From CAZPBC01 sp964584775 (lineage in GTDB: Bacteria; Chlamydiota; Chlamydiia; Chlamydiales; SLFE01), in contig CAZPBC010000007.1 in the NCBI GenBank assembly GCA_964584775.1, positions 8,392 through 72,391 of the forward strand: 64,000 nucleotides of DNA, read 5' to 3'. Numbering within the stretch: the first letter of the stretch is position 1; every line of letters begins with the position of its first letter. A model generated the notes under the pieces. It did no database searches and was not told where the DNA came from. It was given only the letters and a program-made list of their open reading frames with translations. Positions 16,536-25,545 of this stretch are shown here, one piece after another. Position numbers and translations under genes: made by a program.

Positions 16536-17360
16536 ATGAAAACGATCCAAATCGCTGATTTAAAGGTAGGCCCAGGCACTCCATTGACGTTGATTTCAGG
16601 CCCTTGTGTGATTGAGAGCTTGGAGGGCTGTCTCGCGGCTGCCGAGTTCTTAGTCTCTCTTACTAAGAGAAATGGGGTTCAGTTTGTTTTCAAATCAAGC
16701 TTTGACAAAGCCAACCGCTCCTCCATTGAGTCGTACCGCGGACCGGGACTTGAGGAGGGGTTAAAAATCCTGCAGAAGGTCAAAGAGACCTTGGGCTGTC
16801 CTGTCATCACTGACATTCACCTTCCAGAGCAGGCGGCCCCTGTCGCGGAGGTGTGCGACATTCTACAGATTCCTGCTTTCCTTTCGCGTCAGACAGACTT
16901 GCTCGTTGCGGCTGCAAAAACAGGCAAGCCGATCCAAGTGAAAAAGGGGCAATTCATGGCTCCTTGGGACATGAAAAACGTCGTGAACAAGCTTTTGGAG
17001 AGTGGAGCGACCGACTTGATGCTGGTCGACCGTGGAACCTCATTCGGGTATAACAACCTCGTCAGTGACATGCGCTCGATTGCGTTGATGCAGGATCTCG
17101 GCTTCCCTGTCTGTTTTGATGCGACCCATTCCGTTCAGCTTCCTGGGGGGCAGGGGGACATCTCTGGGGGGCAGAAAGAGTTTGTGGTTCCTTTGGCCCG
17201 CGCGGCTCTCGCTGTTGGCGCGAATGCACTTTTTATGGAAGCACACAGAGAGCCTGAAAAAGGCCTCTCCGACCCTCTATCGATGATCGACTTCCGCTCT
17301 TTGGAGGAGGCGCTTCCCAAACTCGTCCGACTCTATGTGCTGACCCAGCAGGATGCGTGA
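16536..17360 (+). CDS. kdsA: 3-deoxy-D-manno-octulosonate 8-phosphate synthase
   Basis: KdsA condenses phosphoenolpyruvate with arabinose-5-phosphate to Kdo-8-phosphate for LPS. The sequence shows LISGPCVIES near the start, FKSSFDKANRSSI, LVDRGTSFGYNNLVSDMRS, FDATHSVQLPGG and a C-terminal MEAHREPEKGLSDP. The cysteine in SGPCVIE is at the family position, although the metal dependence should be judged from other residues. Its 274 residues are normal. It is the first gene of a tight run with the LPS transport genes. Confidence 0.95.
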   Translation: MKTIQIADLKVGPGTPLTLISGPCVIESLEGCLAAAEFLVSLTKRNGVQFVFKSSFDKANRSSIESYRGPGLEEGLKILQKVKETLGCPVITDIHLPEQAAPVAEVCDILQIPAFLSRQTDLLVAAAKTGKPIQVKKGQFMAPWDMKNVVNKLLESGATDLMLVDRGTSFGYNNLVSDMRSIALMQDLGFPVCFDATHSVQLPGGQGDISGGQKEFVVPLARAALAVGANALFMEAHREPEKGLSDPLSMIDFRSLEEALPKLVRLYVLTQQDA

Positions 17361-17947
17361 TGAACCGCTGGAGCTTTATTTCCGTCACTCTTCTTTTCTT
17401 CGGACTGATCGTCTACCTCTCGATCCCCACGAGCGCGTCTAAAGAGCGCTACCATCAGATGATGGAGGGAAGAGTTCGCCCTGAGGGAGAGACACCCTAC
17501 TTTAGCCAAGAGCGCGAGGGGGTGAAGAAGGAGCTTGTTCTCAGTGGGGACGAGCGCCTCAAAGCGACCCTTGTGGCTCCACGTTCGACTCTTTTGCTCG
17601 AAAAAGAGGGTGAGGAGTCAGATATCGTTGAGAAGCTCGGTAAGTTCAACTGCCTATTTCAAGAGGAGATCCGCCCGTCAAAAACCGATCCAGGGGAGAA
17701 AGAGCAGGTTGTCCGCGTCGTTTCGGCTGCCGGAGGGGACTTCTTTTACCATAAAGAACTTCTCACAGCGGGAGGGGTCTTTGTTTCAAAGTACCTCGTC
17801 CCTGGAGAGGAGCTCCCGTCCCGGGCGATGCTCAAAGATCCCCTATTTAAGGGTGTGGCAAAAAGCGCGGATCTAAGCTTCAAGTCGGGATTCCATATCT
17901 CCTTTAAACATTTGAAGGCGACCTTTTTTGAGGAGGAGACTCCATGA
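17360..17947 (+). CDS. LptC-like inner-membrane LPS transport protein
   Basis: This protein has one N-terminal membrane segment (WSFISVTLLFFGLIVYLSI) and a periplasmic domain rich in beta strands. That is the architecture of LptC, which bridges the LptBFG transporter and LptA. Sequence identity with LptC is not obvious to me. The call rests on its place between kdsA and the OstA-like gene followed by lptB. The start at 17360 shares its A with the kdsA stop (TGATG). A GTG at 17357 is also possible. It overlaps the next gene by 4 bases. Confidence 0.6.
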   Translation: MNRWSFISVTLLFFGLIVYLSIPTSASKERYHQMMEGRVRPEGETPYFSQEREGVKKELVLSGDERLKATLVAPRSTLLLEKEGEESDIVEKLGKFNCLFQEEIRPSKTDPGEKEQVVRVVSAAGGDFFYHKELLTAGGVFVSKYLVPGEELPSRAMLKDPLFKGVAKSADLSFKSGFHISFKHLKATFFEEETP

Positions 17948-19293
17948 AGCAGCTCCTTATCCTCCTCTTTCTCTTGACTGGAACACTCGCTGCTGAAGAG
18001 GTGAACTTCTCGATCGACGCAGACACGCTTAGCTATGACCGCGAGAATCAGTCTCTCACTGGGCAAGGAATTGTCATTACTTTCAAAGAGGGATCCAAAC
18101 TCTTCGCGAGCCACGCGGAGGTGGATGCCGAGGGAAAGAAAGGGGTTGTCAGTCGCTCACAGAATGAGGAGCCAGTCGTCTTTACAGGACTGATTGATGA
18201 CGAAGAGGGAGTGAAGAGGCCCTTGATCGTCAAAGCAGATCAGATGGGAGTGGAAACGCTTAAAGAAGGAGAGAGTGCCCGTCTCGCCATTTCCGCCTTT
18301 GGGCACGTTCAGATTTTTTTTGATGAGGAGTACACGGCTGAAGGAAGCGATGCCTCTTTTTTAACAGGGGAGGGTGAACTCGAAGGGAATTTTAGCTTTC
18401 CCAGGGGAGGAACCATCTTGCTCCATGGTGGAGAGTCTAAAGCGCGCGTCGAGAAAAAAAATGGGGATTTTATCCTTGCCGACGAGTTGCAGATTGATAC
18501 CAAGACGCGTCTTGTGAAGGCCTCCTCTTTTGAAGCCGAGTTTTTCCTCCCTGAGCAGATGCAAGCTGTCAAAATCCAGGCTGGGTATGGGGTGTGGGAC
18601 CCCTCTTCCTCCTCTCTAAAACTCAGTGACCAGGTTTCGGTTCTCCTTGCTGGCCTTCTTAGCTTAGATGTGAACGGCGAGCTGATCATGGAGCCCTTGA
18701 ACGATGAGTTTTTAACAAAAGGACGGGTCAAAACCAAAGGGGAGACCACTCTCTCAGCCCTCAAAGAGAGGCGTCGTCTCAAATGCTTTGGAACGCTCGA
18801 CTTTGACGCGCTCACCGATCACCTCACTCTCACGACTCCCTCTTCATCGAAGGGCGCTCCCTCTCTTCAGGCGCGCTTTGTGGATGAGTATGTCGCTCTC
18901 TTTGCCAACACCATTGAAATCGATTTGAAGCGTGAAGGGGAGCACTTAGAAGCCAAGCAGCTTCTCTTTGATGGGAAGGTGAGAGCGTCGCTCCGCATGG
19001 TTCCAGACGAAAGGGTTAGCACCTTCTTGGAGCAATACGCTTTTGCGAGCCGGATGGAGTACCTTGTCGATGAGGGGAAGATGCGCTGCTATGGAGATGA
19101 GGAGCAGAAGGTTCTCTACCACAATCCGAATCGTGGGATCCAAATGAGTGCTCCTGAGCTGGTGGTCACGGGGCTTTTAAATAACCAGTTTGAAGCGAAA
19201 GGAGTGGGCAATGTCCGTCTGCGCTTAAATCCTATTGAGGTTGAGAGAATCGAGGAAATGGTTCCTCTCTTACGCTCTTGGAGGTATAATTAA
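17944..19293 (+). CDS. OstA/LptA-like periplasmic protein
   Basis: A signal peptide (MKQLLILLFLLTGTLAAEE, cleavage after about residue 17) is followed by 430 residues. The OstA-like fold starts with FSIDADTLSYDRENQSLTGQG, the typical 'IxADxLxYDxxxxxxxAxG' opening of LptA/LptD-N domains. A second such unit seems present further on (LQIDTKTRLVKASSFEAE). At 449 residues it is much longer than E. coli LptA (about 185), and may be a two-domain periplasmic bridge. It sits between lptC-like and lptB genes. Confidence 0.7.
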   Translation: MKQLLILLFLLTGTLAAEEVNFSIDADTLSYDRENQSLTGQGIVITFKEGSKLFASHAEVDAEGKKGVVSRSQNEEPVVFTGLIDDEEGVKRPLIVKADQMGVETLKEGESARLAISAFGHVQIFFDEEYTAEGSDASFLTGEGELEGNFSFPRGGTILLHGGESKARVEKKNGDFILADELQIDTKTRLVKASSFEAEFFLPEQMQAVKIQAGYGVWDPSSSSLKLSDQVSVLLAGLLSLDVNGELIMEPLNDEFLTKGRVKTKGETTLSALKERRRLKCFGTLDFDALTDHLTLTTPSSSKGAPSLQARFVDEYVALFANTIEIDLKREGEHLEAKQLLFDGKVRASLRMVPDERVSTFLEQYAFASRMEYLVDEGKMRCYGDEEQKVLYHNPNRGIQMSAPELVVTGLLNNQFEAKGVGNVRLRLNPIEVERIEEMVPLLRSWRYN

Positions 19294-19297
19294 AGAG

Positions 19298-20035
19298 ATG
19301 TCTGAATCCAGTTCAAAATTTCTCGAAGTCAAAGACCTCGTCAAAACCTATTCTGGTCGAGAGGTGGTTAGTGGGCTCTCCTTTTTCGTGAAACCCGGAG
19401 AGGTGGTCGGTCTGCTAGGCCCAAACGGAGCGGGAAAGACGACCGCTTTTTATATGACTGTCGGACTGATCCGTCCTGACCGTGGACAGGTGCTCTTCAA
19501 GAACCAGGATATCACGCGTGTACCGATGCATAAGCGTGCTAAAATGGGAATGGGGTACCTCTCTCAAGAGCCTTCTATTTTTCGGAGTTTGACGGTAGAG
19601 GAGAATATTCTCTGTATCTTGGAGACGCTCAACCTGTCCCATTCAGAGATCAAAGAGCGCCTTGAAGAGCTTCTTTTGGAGCTGGCCCTCGAGCCGCTTG
19701 CTAAGAAAAAGGCCGGAACGCTTTCAGGGGGAGAGCGGCGACGGTTGGAGATCACCCGCGCCCTTGCAACCCGTCCTTCGTTTCTCCTTCTCGATGAGCC
19801 TTTTGCGAACATTGACCCGATCTCTGTTCAAGAGCTGAAAGAGATGATCCGGCACCTCTCTGAGAAAAAAATCAGCATTCTGATCACAGACCACAATGCA
19901 CGTGAGATCTTTAAGATTGTGGATCGCAGCTATCTTATAAGGGATGGAAAGGTGCTACTCGGTGGAACGGTCGATGAACTACTTGGACATGAAGAAGCAC
20001 GCAGAACCTATTTTGGACGCGATTTTCGGCTTTGA
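19298..20035 (+). CDS. lptB: LPS export ABC transporter ATP-binding protein
   Basis: This is the cytoplasmic ATPase that powers LPS extraction. Walker A is GPNGAGKTTAFYMTVGL, the Q-loop region is GYLSQEPSIFRSLTVEENI, the signature LSGGERRRLEI, and Walker B FLLLDEPFANIDP with the switch histidine in ITDHNARE. These strings are specific for LptB among ABC ATPases. The start is the ATG at 19298 (MSESSSKFLEVKDLV), 4 bases after the previous stop. Its 3' end overlaps the ndk-like gene on the other strand by 57 bases. Confidence 0.93.
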   Translation: MSESSSKFLEVKDLVKTYSGREVVSGLSFFVKPGEVVGLLGPNGAGKTTAFYMTVGLIRPDRGQVLFKNQDITRVPMHKRAKMGMGYLSQEPSIFRSLTVEENILCILETLNLSHSEIKERLEELLLELALEPLAKKKAGTLSGGERRRLEITRALATRPSFLLLDEPFANIDPISVQELKEMIRHLSEKKISILITDHNAREIFKIVDRSYLIRDGKVLLGGTVDELLGHEEARRTYFGRDFRL

Positions 20036-20533
20036 CTGTCCCTGAGTTTTAAAGGCAGGTGTGGCTCTTTTGTGGTTCTCACAGAAGAAGTAGCGGATCT
20101 CATCACGAGCAGCGTCGGCTGACTCGGATCCATGGACAGCATTCTCTCCACGGTCGGTTCCATAGAGCGCGCGTAGGGTTCCTGGCAACGCTTCCTTAGG
20201 ATCGGTTGTTCCAATGAGCTCTCTATAGCGAGAGATCGCGTTATCTGACTCTAGGATCATCGCAATGAGGGGGCCTGAGGACATGTAGTCGGTGAGCTCC
20301 TGGAAGAAGGGGCGGTCCTTGTGCTTTTTGTAAAAGTGTCCCGCCTCTTCAGGAGTCATGTGGATGATTTTGACCTGGTTGATCTCCAGGCCATTTTCTC
20401 GGATTAGATGAATGATCTCATTCGCTTTGTTCTGCTTGACGGCGTCAGGCTTGATCAAAGCAAGGGTCTCCTCAGCCACAACGGGGCTGAACACGAGGGT
20501 TAAGAGTGTGGCAAAGAGGAGAGAGAGTCTCAT
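19979..20533 (-). CDS. Nucleoside diphosphate kinase with signal peptide (exported Ndk)
   Basis: The first 20 residues form a typical signal peptide (MRLSLLFATLLTLVFSPVVA, then EET). The rest is a full Ndk domain: LALIKPDAV, the catalytic H134 in NAVHGSESADAARDEI, and the FF that follows. Ndk balances nucleoside triphosphates and is normally cytosolic. The copy next door is cytosolic and normal, so this one appears to have gained an export signal. It starts 4 bases inside the end of the first ndk. The last 20 residues are an extension over the lptB 3' end. A periplasmic or secreted role is inferred. Confidence 0.8.
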   Translation of the reverse strand: MRLSLLFATLLTLVFSPVVAEETLALIKPDAVKQNKANEIIHLIRENGLEINQVKIIHMTPEEAGHFYKKHKDRPFFQELTDYMSSGPLIAMILESDNAISRYRELIGTTDPKEALPGTLRALYGTDRGENAVHGSESADAARDEIRYFFCENHKRATPAFKTQGQSKPKIASKIGSACFFMSK

Positions 20534-20964
20534 GCAGTCGTCCTTTGAATGATTTGGTTTGGTTTAAAGAAATATCCGATTTCAAATGCGGCAGTCTCAG
20601 GAGCATCGGAGCCATGGACCGCATTTTTCTCGATGTTTGAGGCGAAATCAGCGCGGATCGTACCAGGGGCAGCGTCGGCGGGGTTGGTCGCTCCCATCAC
20701 TTCGCGGTTTTTGAGAATAGCGCCTTCGCCTTCGAGAACCATCACTAGGACAGGGCCCGAGATCATGAACTCAACAAGGTCATTGAAGAAAGGGCGCTCT
20801 TTGTGAACGGCATAGAAGCCTTCCGCTTCTTCACGAGTGAGGTGTTTGAACTGTGCAGCAGCAACTCGAAGGCCAGCAGCTTCTAGGCGGCTGACGATGT
20901 TACCGATGTTGTTCGCGCCAACGGCGTCAGGTTTAACAATAGAAAGGGTTTGTTCGATTGCCAT
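20530..20964 (-). CDS. ndk: Nucleoside diphosphate kinase
   Basis: Ndk transfers the gamma phosphate of ATP to nucleoside diphosphates through a phosphohistidine. The 144-residue protein starts MAIEQTLSIVKPDAV and has FYAVHKERPFFNDLV, PGTIRADFA and the catalytic H117 in NAVHGSD. It is a complete canonical cytosolic enzyme. It precedes the exported copy in the same operon. The 203-base gap to pheT is divergent and must hold both promoters; I could not assign them. Confidence 0.95.
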   Translation of the reverse strand: MAIEQTLSIVKPDAVGANNIGNIVSRLEAAGLRVAAAQFKHLTREEAEGFYAVHKERPFFNDLVEFMISGPVLVMVLEGEGAILKNREVMGATNPADAAPGTIRADFASNIEKNAVHGSDAPETAAFEIGYFFKPNQIIQRTTA

Positions 20965-21167
20965 AGGTCAAATATCCTTTTAGGTGCAGTGTCAGGTGTT
21001 TTTTGCTTTCGGCTAATTATGCAAAATCTCTCCTTCGTGTCAATAAAATCTTGCTCTAAAAAAACTCTTATTTTAACCTCTTTGCCCACCTTGAATAGGG
21101 TGGTGTGATTTGTGAACTTTTCTTTGCTTCAAAGCTCCCAAATATGGTAACTTTTCGAGGGTAAAAT

Positions 21168-23567
21168 ATGAAAATACCCCTCTCCTGGCTCAATCAATAT
21201 ATTCCTCTGAAGCAGTCCCCTGCGGAACTGGCAAAGATCCTCACGATGCTTGGTATCGAAGTGGAGGCGATCGAAACGTTTACGCCTTCATTTACTGGAG
21301 TTGTTGTCGGTAAAGTCGTTGAGACCAGTTCTCACCCCAATGCGGAAAGCCTCCAACTTTTGAAAGTGACAAATGGTCAAGAGGTCGTCAGTCTTGTTTG
21401 CGGCGACATGAGCGTTGTTTCCGGGGAGAAGATTGCGTTATGTCAGGTCGGAGCCAAGCTTGAAGATGAGAAGGGGGAAACCTTCAAAATCCGCAAGGCA
21501 AAGATCCGTGGTGAAGAGTCTTTTGGAATGCTCGCATCCGCGAAAGAGTTGAAGATTTCAGATGACGATGAGGGAGTGCTCCGTTTTCCTGAGGATACGG
21601 CAGAAGGGCTTGAGGTCGCCTCCTTTTTCAATGAGACCATTTTCGATGTGGCCCTGACTCCCAACCTTGGTTATGCTGCGAGTCTAATCGGAGTGGCAAG
21701 AGAGCTTTCTGCCTTTACCTCTCAGCCTTACACAACTCCTCCTGCACCGCTCACTGAAGAGACAAAAAAAGTGAGTGAGGTGGCGAAGGTCGACGTCCGT
21801 GACCCTGAAGGGTGTCCACGTTACGCTGCAAGGGTTGTCGAGGGAGTGCGCGTCGGACCGTCTCCTCAATGGCTTCAAGAGAAACTCGTGCGCGCGGGAC
21901 TCCGTCCTGTCAACAATGTGGTCGATGTGACCAACTTTGTCCTCCTTGAAACAGGCCAGCCACTGCATGCTTTTGATCTCAAATTGCTTAAAGACCAACA
22001 GATCGTGGTACGTCGGTCGATAGAAGGGGAGCACCTCGTCACTCTCGACGACAAGTGCCACACTCTGAAAGAAGGATCGCTCATCATTGCAGATAGCAAG
22101 AACCCTGTGGCTCTTGCTGGTGTGATGGGGGGCAAAGAGAGTGAAGTCACAGAAAAGACTGTCGATATTCTCATCGAGTCGGCCCATTTTCATCCTTCCT
22201 TAGTACGGAAGATGAGTAAGGAGTATCAGATCTCTTCAGATGCCTCCCGCCGTTTTGAAAGAGGAGCCGATTTTGAGGCGGTCCGCCCAGCTCTTGACCG
22301 CGCGGCCTCACTCATCCAGCAGCTGGCTGGGGGGAGAGTTCTCAGTGAGCCGATCGACCAGATCGCTAGCGCGCCAAAGACCAAGACGATCCCTCTTCGT
22401 TTTGAGCGTGTGAACTATCTTCTCGGGACTCTTCTCAGCCCGAGTGAGATTGAAACCGTTTTTGAAAGACTGAGCTTTCCCTTTCAGCGTGAGGGGGAGG
22501 ATCAAATCTTAGTGACCATCCCCTCCTACCGTGTGGATATCTTTGGAGAGGTCGATCTCATCGAGGAGGTCGCCCGCCTCTACTCTTTTGACAACATTCC
22601 CAAAAAAGAGAGCCGTTATGTCGGCTCGAGTGCTGAAGACAGCCCTCTCTTCTTGATGGAGCGTTCTGCTAGAAAACGCGCGGCACGCGAAGGGCTGCAA
22701 GAATTTTTGACCTGCGATTTGATCAGCCCGTCAATGACAAAATTGGTTCAAGGAGAGGTGATTTCAGAAGAGTCGGTCGTTAAAGTGACCAACCCCACCT
22801 CCATTGAGCAGTCGATTCTGCGCCCCTCTCTGCTCCCAGGACTCCTCGGTGTGGTGAAACACAACTTCGACCAACAGATTTTCAATGTCTCTGGCTTTGA
22901 AGTGGGGAGGATTCATCTCCGAGAAGGGGATGAGTACCGCGAACCTTCGATGTTGGGAGTGATCCTCACCGGAAAAGCCCGTCCCCATCACTGGGAAGCG
23001 AAACCTCATCTTGTGGATTTTTATGATTTGAAAGGAATCTTAGAAAACCTCCTTGAAGGACTCAGTCTGTCCGGGATGCGTTTCGTTCCAAGTGAACTCC
23101 ACACTTTCCATCCTGGCCGCCAAGCGAAGCTCTTTGTCGATGAGGCTCTCATCGGCTCTTTCGGTGAGTTGCACCCGTCACTCACGAGAGAGTGGGGAAT
23201 CAAAGAGCGTGTCTACTACGCAGAAATCAGCTTGAATGATGTCTTACAGCTTCAACAAAAAGTGAAGAAGCTTGTTCCACTCTCTCTCTATCCCTCTTCA
23301 TCTCGTGACTGGACAGTCACGATGAAAGAAGAGGTTCCCTCCTCCGATGTGATCCAAGCGATTGAAAAGAGCGATTCGAAGCTTCTGGAAAGCGTCGAAC
23401 TACGCGATCTCTTTGTTAGCGATCGGATCGGGCAGGGATTAAAAAATGTCACCTTCCGCTTCACCTACCGCAATCTCGAAAAAACGGTTCAGCAGAAAGA
23501 AGTGGATCAGGAGCATGAGAAAATCACATCAGAAACGTTAAAACAGCTCGGCAAAGCCGTCATCTAA
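21168..23567 (+). CDS. pheT: Phenylalanyl-tRNA synthetase beta subunit
   Basis: This is a 799-residue subunit of the alpha2-beta2 PheRS. The N-terminal MKIPLSWLNQYIPL is followed by an EMAP-type tRNA-binding domain (VVGKVVETSSHPNAESLQLLKV). B3/B4 editing blocks follow (PRYAARVVEGV, then NNVVDVTNFVLLETGQPLHAFD), then B5 and the C-terminal ferredoxin-like anticodon-binding domain (YPSSSRDWTVTM and FRFTYRNLEKT). pheS is not in the window, as in Chlamydia where the two genes are apart. Confidence 0.96.
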   Translation: MKIPLSWLNQYIPLKQSPAELAKILTMLGIEVEAIETFTPSFTGVVVGKVVETSSHPNAESLQLLKVTNGQEVVSLVCGDMSVVSGEKIALCQVGAKLEDEKGETFKIRKAKIRGEESFGMLASAKELKISDDDEGVLRFPEDTAEGLEVASFFNETIFDVALTPNLGYAASLIGVARELSAFTSQPYTTPPAPLTEETKKVSEVAKVDVRDPEGCPRYAARVVEGVRVGPSPQWLQEKLVRAGLRPVNNVVDVTNFVLLETGQPLHAFDLKLLKDQQIVVRRSIEGEHLVTLDDKCHTLKEGSLIIADSKNPVALAGVMGGKESEVTEKTVDILIESAHFHPSLVRKMSKEYQISSDASRRFERGADFEAVRPALDRAASLIQQLAGGRVLSEPIDQIASAPKTKTIPLRFERVNYLLGTLLSPSEIETVFERLSFPFQREGEDQILVTIPSYRVDIFGEVDLIEEVARLYSFDNIPKKESRYVGSSAEDSPLFLMERSARKRAAREGLQEFLTCDLISPSMTKLVQGEVISEESVVKVTNPTSIEQSILRPSLLPGLLGVVKHNFDQQIFNVSGFEVGRIHLREGDEYREPSMLGVILTGKARPHHWEAKPHLVDFYDLKGILENLLEGLSLSGMRFVPSELHTFHPGRQAKLFVDEALIGSFGELHPSLTREWGIKERVYYAEISLNDVLQLQQKVKKLVPLSLYPSSSRDWTVTMKEEVPSSDVIQAIEKSDSKLLESVELRDLFVSDRIGQGLKNVTFRFTYRNLEKTVQQKEVDQEHEKITSETLKQLGKAVI

Positions 23568-23578
23568 AGGGGTCTCCC

Positions 23579-24526
23579 ATGAAAAAAATTGCAATAATGA
23601 GTCTATTTAGCTTCACCCTCCTCTTCACAGGTTGTGCTTCAAACTCGAAGCGCTGTGTGAGTGAATCTTATGTTCACAAGTATGGTCTAGAAGTTCCTGA
23701 GAGTGAATGGGCTGCTAGAGGCGGAGATGGGACTGTCATTACCACTCTTGAGTCGGGAGTCACAGTCACAAAAAACTACACGGGCGGCAAGCTCGACGGG
23801 GAGACAACCTACTCTTTCCCACATAGTGACCTCATTGAGAAGAAAGAGGTCTATACGGATGGGCGCCTCGACCGCGTGATTGTCCACTCAGAGAGTGGGT
23901 GGCCTTATGAAGAGCTTGCTTTTATGGAGGGTCAAGTCCGCAAAACCCGTTGGTACAAAACGGGTGCTCCACAGGCGGTAGAGACCTTAGAAGAAGGGTA
24001 TGTCGTCAATGGTGAGTACTTCTCACAAGACAATGCTCTTGAGAGCCGCGTGATCGAAGGGGAAGGACTCCGCATCGTGCGTGACGCTTACGGTGAGCAC
24101 CTCTATAACGAAAAAATTGAGGAGGGCGATGTGGTCCTCCAGCTCAGCTACCACCCCAATGGAGTCCTCAAGAGAGAAACTCCCTATGTCGGAGGTGAAA
24201 TTGATGGAATCCGCAAGTCCTATCTTCCTACTGGAGAGCCTCGTACCCTAGAGCACTTCACGGCAGGTGCCCAACAAGGTCTTTCCGTTGTTTACAAGAA
24301 CGGCACTGTCTGGAGAGAAGTTCCGTATGTTCGAGGTGAACGCTCGGGTGTTGAGAAGGTCTATAAAAACGGAGATGAAATCGTCCAGGAGATCACTTGG
24401 TTTGAGGATAAGAAGCACGGACCTACCCGTACCTATGTCGGTGACCATGTCACAACGAAGTGGTACTATATGGGAGATGTGATGCCAAAGAACAAGCAAC
24501 CCAACTGGGCCAAGCCTACGGAGTAG
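23579..24526 (+). CDS. Lipoprotein with MORN-like/YwqK-type repeats (CT476-like by position)
   Basis: A lipoprotein signal (LLFTGC, cysteine at about residue 19) leads into short repeats such as DGETTYSFP, YHPNGVLKRETPYVGGEIDGIRKSY and NGTVWREVPYVRGERSGVEKVY. This pattern (Y-x-x-G-x-x-x-x-x-x-x-Y-x-x-G) is the MORN-variant repeat of the 'YwqK' family, which often sits in exported proteins of unknown role. It directly follows pheT and precedes an ogt gene, as CT476 does in C. trachomatis. The 3' end overlaps the next, opposite gene by 11 bases. Confidence 0.75.
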   Translation: MKKIAIMSLFSFTLLFTGCASNSKRCVSESYVHKYGLEVPESEWAARGGDGTVITTLESGVTVTKNYTGGKLDGETTYSFPHSDLIEKKEVYTDGRLDRVIVHSESGWPYEELAFMEGQVRKTRWYKTGAPQAVETLEEGYVVNGEYFSQDNALESRVIEGEGLRIVRDAYGEHLYNEKIEEGDVVLQLSYHPNGVLKRETPYVGGEIDGIRKSYLPTGEPRTLEHFTAGAQQGLSVVYKNGTVWREVPYVRGERSGVEKVYKNGDEIVQEITWFEDKKHGPTRTYVGDHVTTKWYYMGDVMPKNKQPNWAKPTE

Positions 24527-25061
24527 AAGGAATTCCTTCCCACTCCTCTTTTAAAACTTCTAAAAAGTTTCCCGCCTCGTCTGTCTGATACGTTTTCTTC
24601 AGGACGGGGCGTTTTTCTCTATCAAAAAGTAGGGCGCCTGAGAAAGCGTCTCCTAAGTGGCTGTAATAGAGCTTTGTGGTGAGAAGGTGCCAACCGTGGA
24701 GGGAAAAGAGCTCCACTTGTTTAGGAAGACCCTCCTCAAAAGTGTGGACCTCCTTGAGGATGAGGCGGTCATTTCCATCTCGGATTAAGCAGGAGACACA
24801 CTCCTTTGTTACTTCGACTGTTTCGCTTTGCCAAGCCTGTTGGTGTTCGGGTTTCAGCTTGCGGAAATCGAGGAGCTGCGAGTCGTAGACAAGCGTTTCA
24901 TACTTTCCAAAATGGTAGCGCTCGACGCTATAGTGTTTAAAGTAGGGATCGGTGATAATCTTATAGGAAACGGGAAGTGTTTCGCCTTCAGGATGAGGAT
25001 CTCGGCCTACAGGCTTTCCCGCCTTCCATACATAATCTGTGTAAAAAGGGTGCATCAGCAT
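24516..25061 (-). CDS. Hypothetical protein, 181 residues
   Basis: I do not recognise this protein. It is soluble, with a strand-rich middle (FGKYETLVYDSQLLDF, then ECVSCLIRDGNDRLILKEV, then HGWHLLTTKLYYSHLG). It has no signal peptide. Its start overlaps the ogt start by 2 bases in a divergent arrangement and its end overlaps the lipoprotein gene. The tight fit into both neighbours supports a real gene. Confidence 0.55.
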   Translation of the reverse strand: MLMHPFYTDYVWKAGKPVGRDPHPEGETLPVSYKIITDPYFKHYSVERYHFGKYETLVYDSQLLDFRKLKPEHQQAWQSETVEVTKECVSCLIRDGNDRLILKEVHTFEEGLPKQVELFSLHGWHLLTTKLYYSHLGDAFSGALLFDREKRPVLKKTYQTDEAGNFLEVLKEEWEGIPSTP

Positions 25062-25545
25062 GCAGTATAGTCAGAAGCGATATTCTAATTCAAATGGACC
25101 CCAGGTAGCGGCTCATCTTCAGTTTGAGAATAGGCGTCTGAAGTGTGTGAGTCTCGCTCTAGCTGAGAGCTTCGTAGCCACTCTAACAGGGGAGGTGTGT
25201 GAAGAGGAACTGGAAGAACTTTTTGAAGCCCTCACAAAGTTCTGTGAGAAAGAAACCTTTGATCTCCCTTCACTCATTGATCCCCATACTGTCACAGAGT
25301 TTTCTCAGTCTGTGTATAGGGAGCTCTGTCAAGTTTCGATGGGGGAAACGGTCACCTACAAAGAGCTGGGTGATAGAATTGGAACTCGCTCACCAAGAGC
25401 TGTGGGCCGTGCACTGAACCGCAATCCTTGGCCGCTTTTCATTCCCTGTCACCGGGTTGTCATGCAGTCGGGGTTGGGGGGATTCCATGAAGGAGTGGAA
25501 GTCAAAAGGGCCCTTCTTAGCTGGGAGTCAGAAGCCCAAGCTTGA
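25060..25545 (+). CDS. ogt: Methylated-DNA-protein cysteine methyltransferase
   Basis: It removes methyl groups from O6-methylguanine in DNA by transfer to its own cysteine. The C-terminal domain has VTYKELGDRIG, RAVGRALNRNPWPLFIPCHRVV with the acceptor cysteine in PCHRV, and GLGGFHEGVEVKRALLSWE. At 161 residues it is Ogt length and lacks the Ada regulatory domain. The neighbourhood pheT-lipoprotein-ogt matches CT475-CT477 as I recall. Its end overlaps the next minus-strand gene by 29 bases. Confidence 0.9.
   Translation: MQYSQKRYSNSNGPQVAAHLQFENRRLKCVSLALAESFVATLTGEVCEEELEELFEALTKFCEKETFDLPSLIDPHTVTEFSQSVYRELCQVSMGETVTYKELGDRIGTRSPRAVGRALNRNPWPLFIPCHRVVMQSGLGGFHEGVEVKRALLSWESEAQA

Noticed and set aside
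20883..21089. Small minus-strand open frame overlapping the ndk start
   Set aside because: It crosses the ndk start in another frame and covers the divergent promoter region before pheT; no family or start signal.
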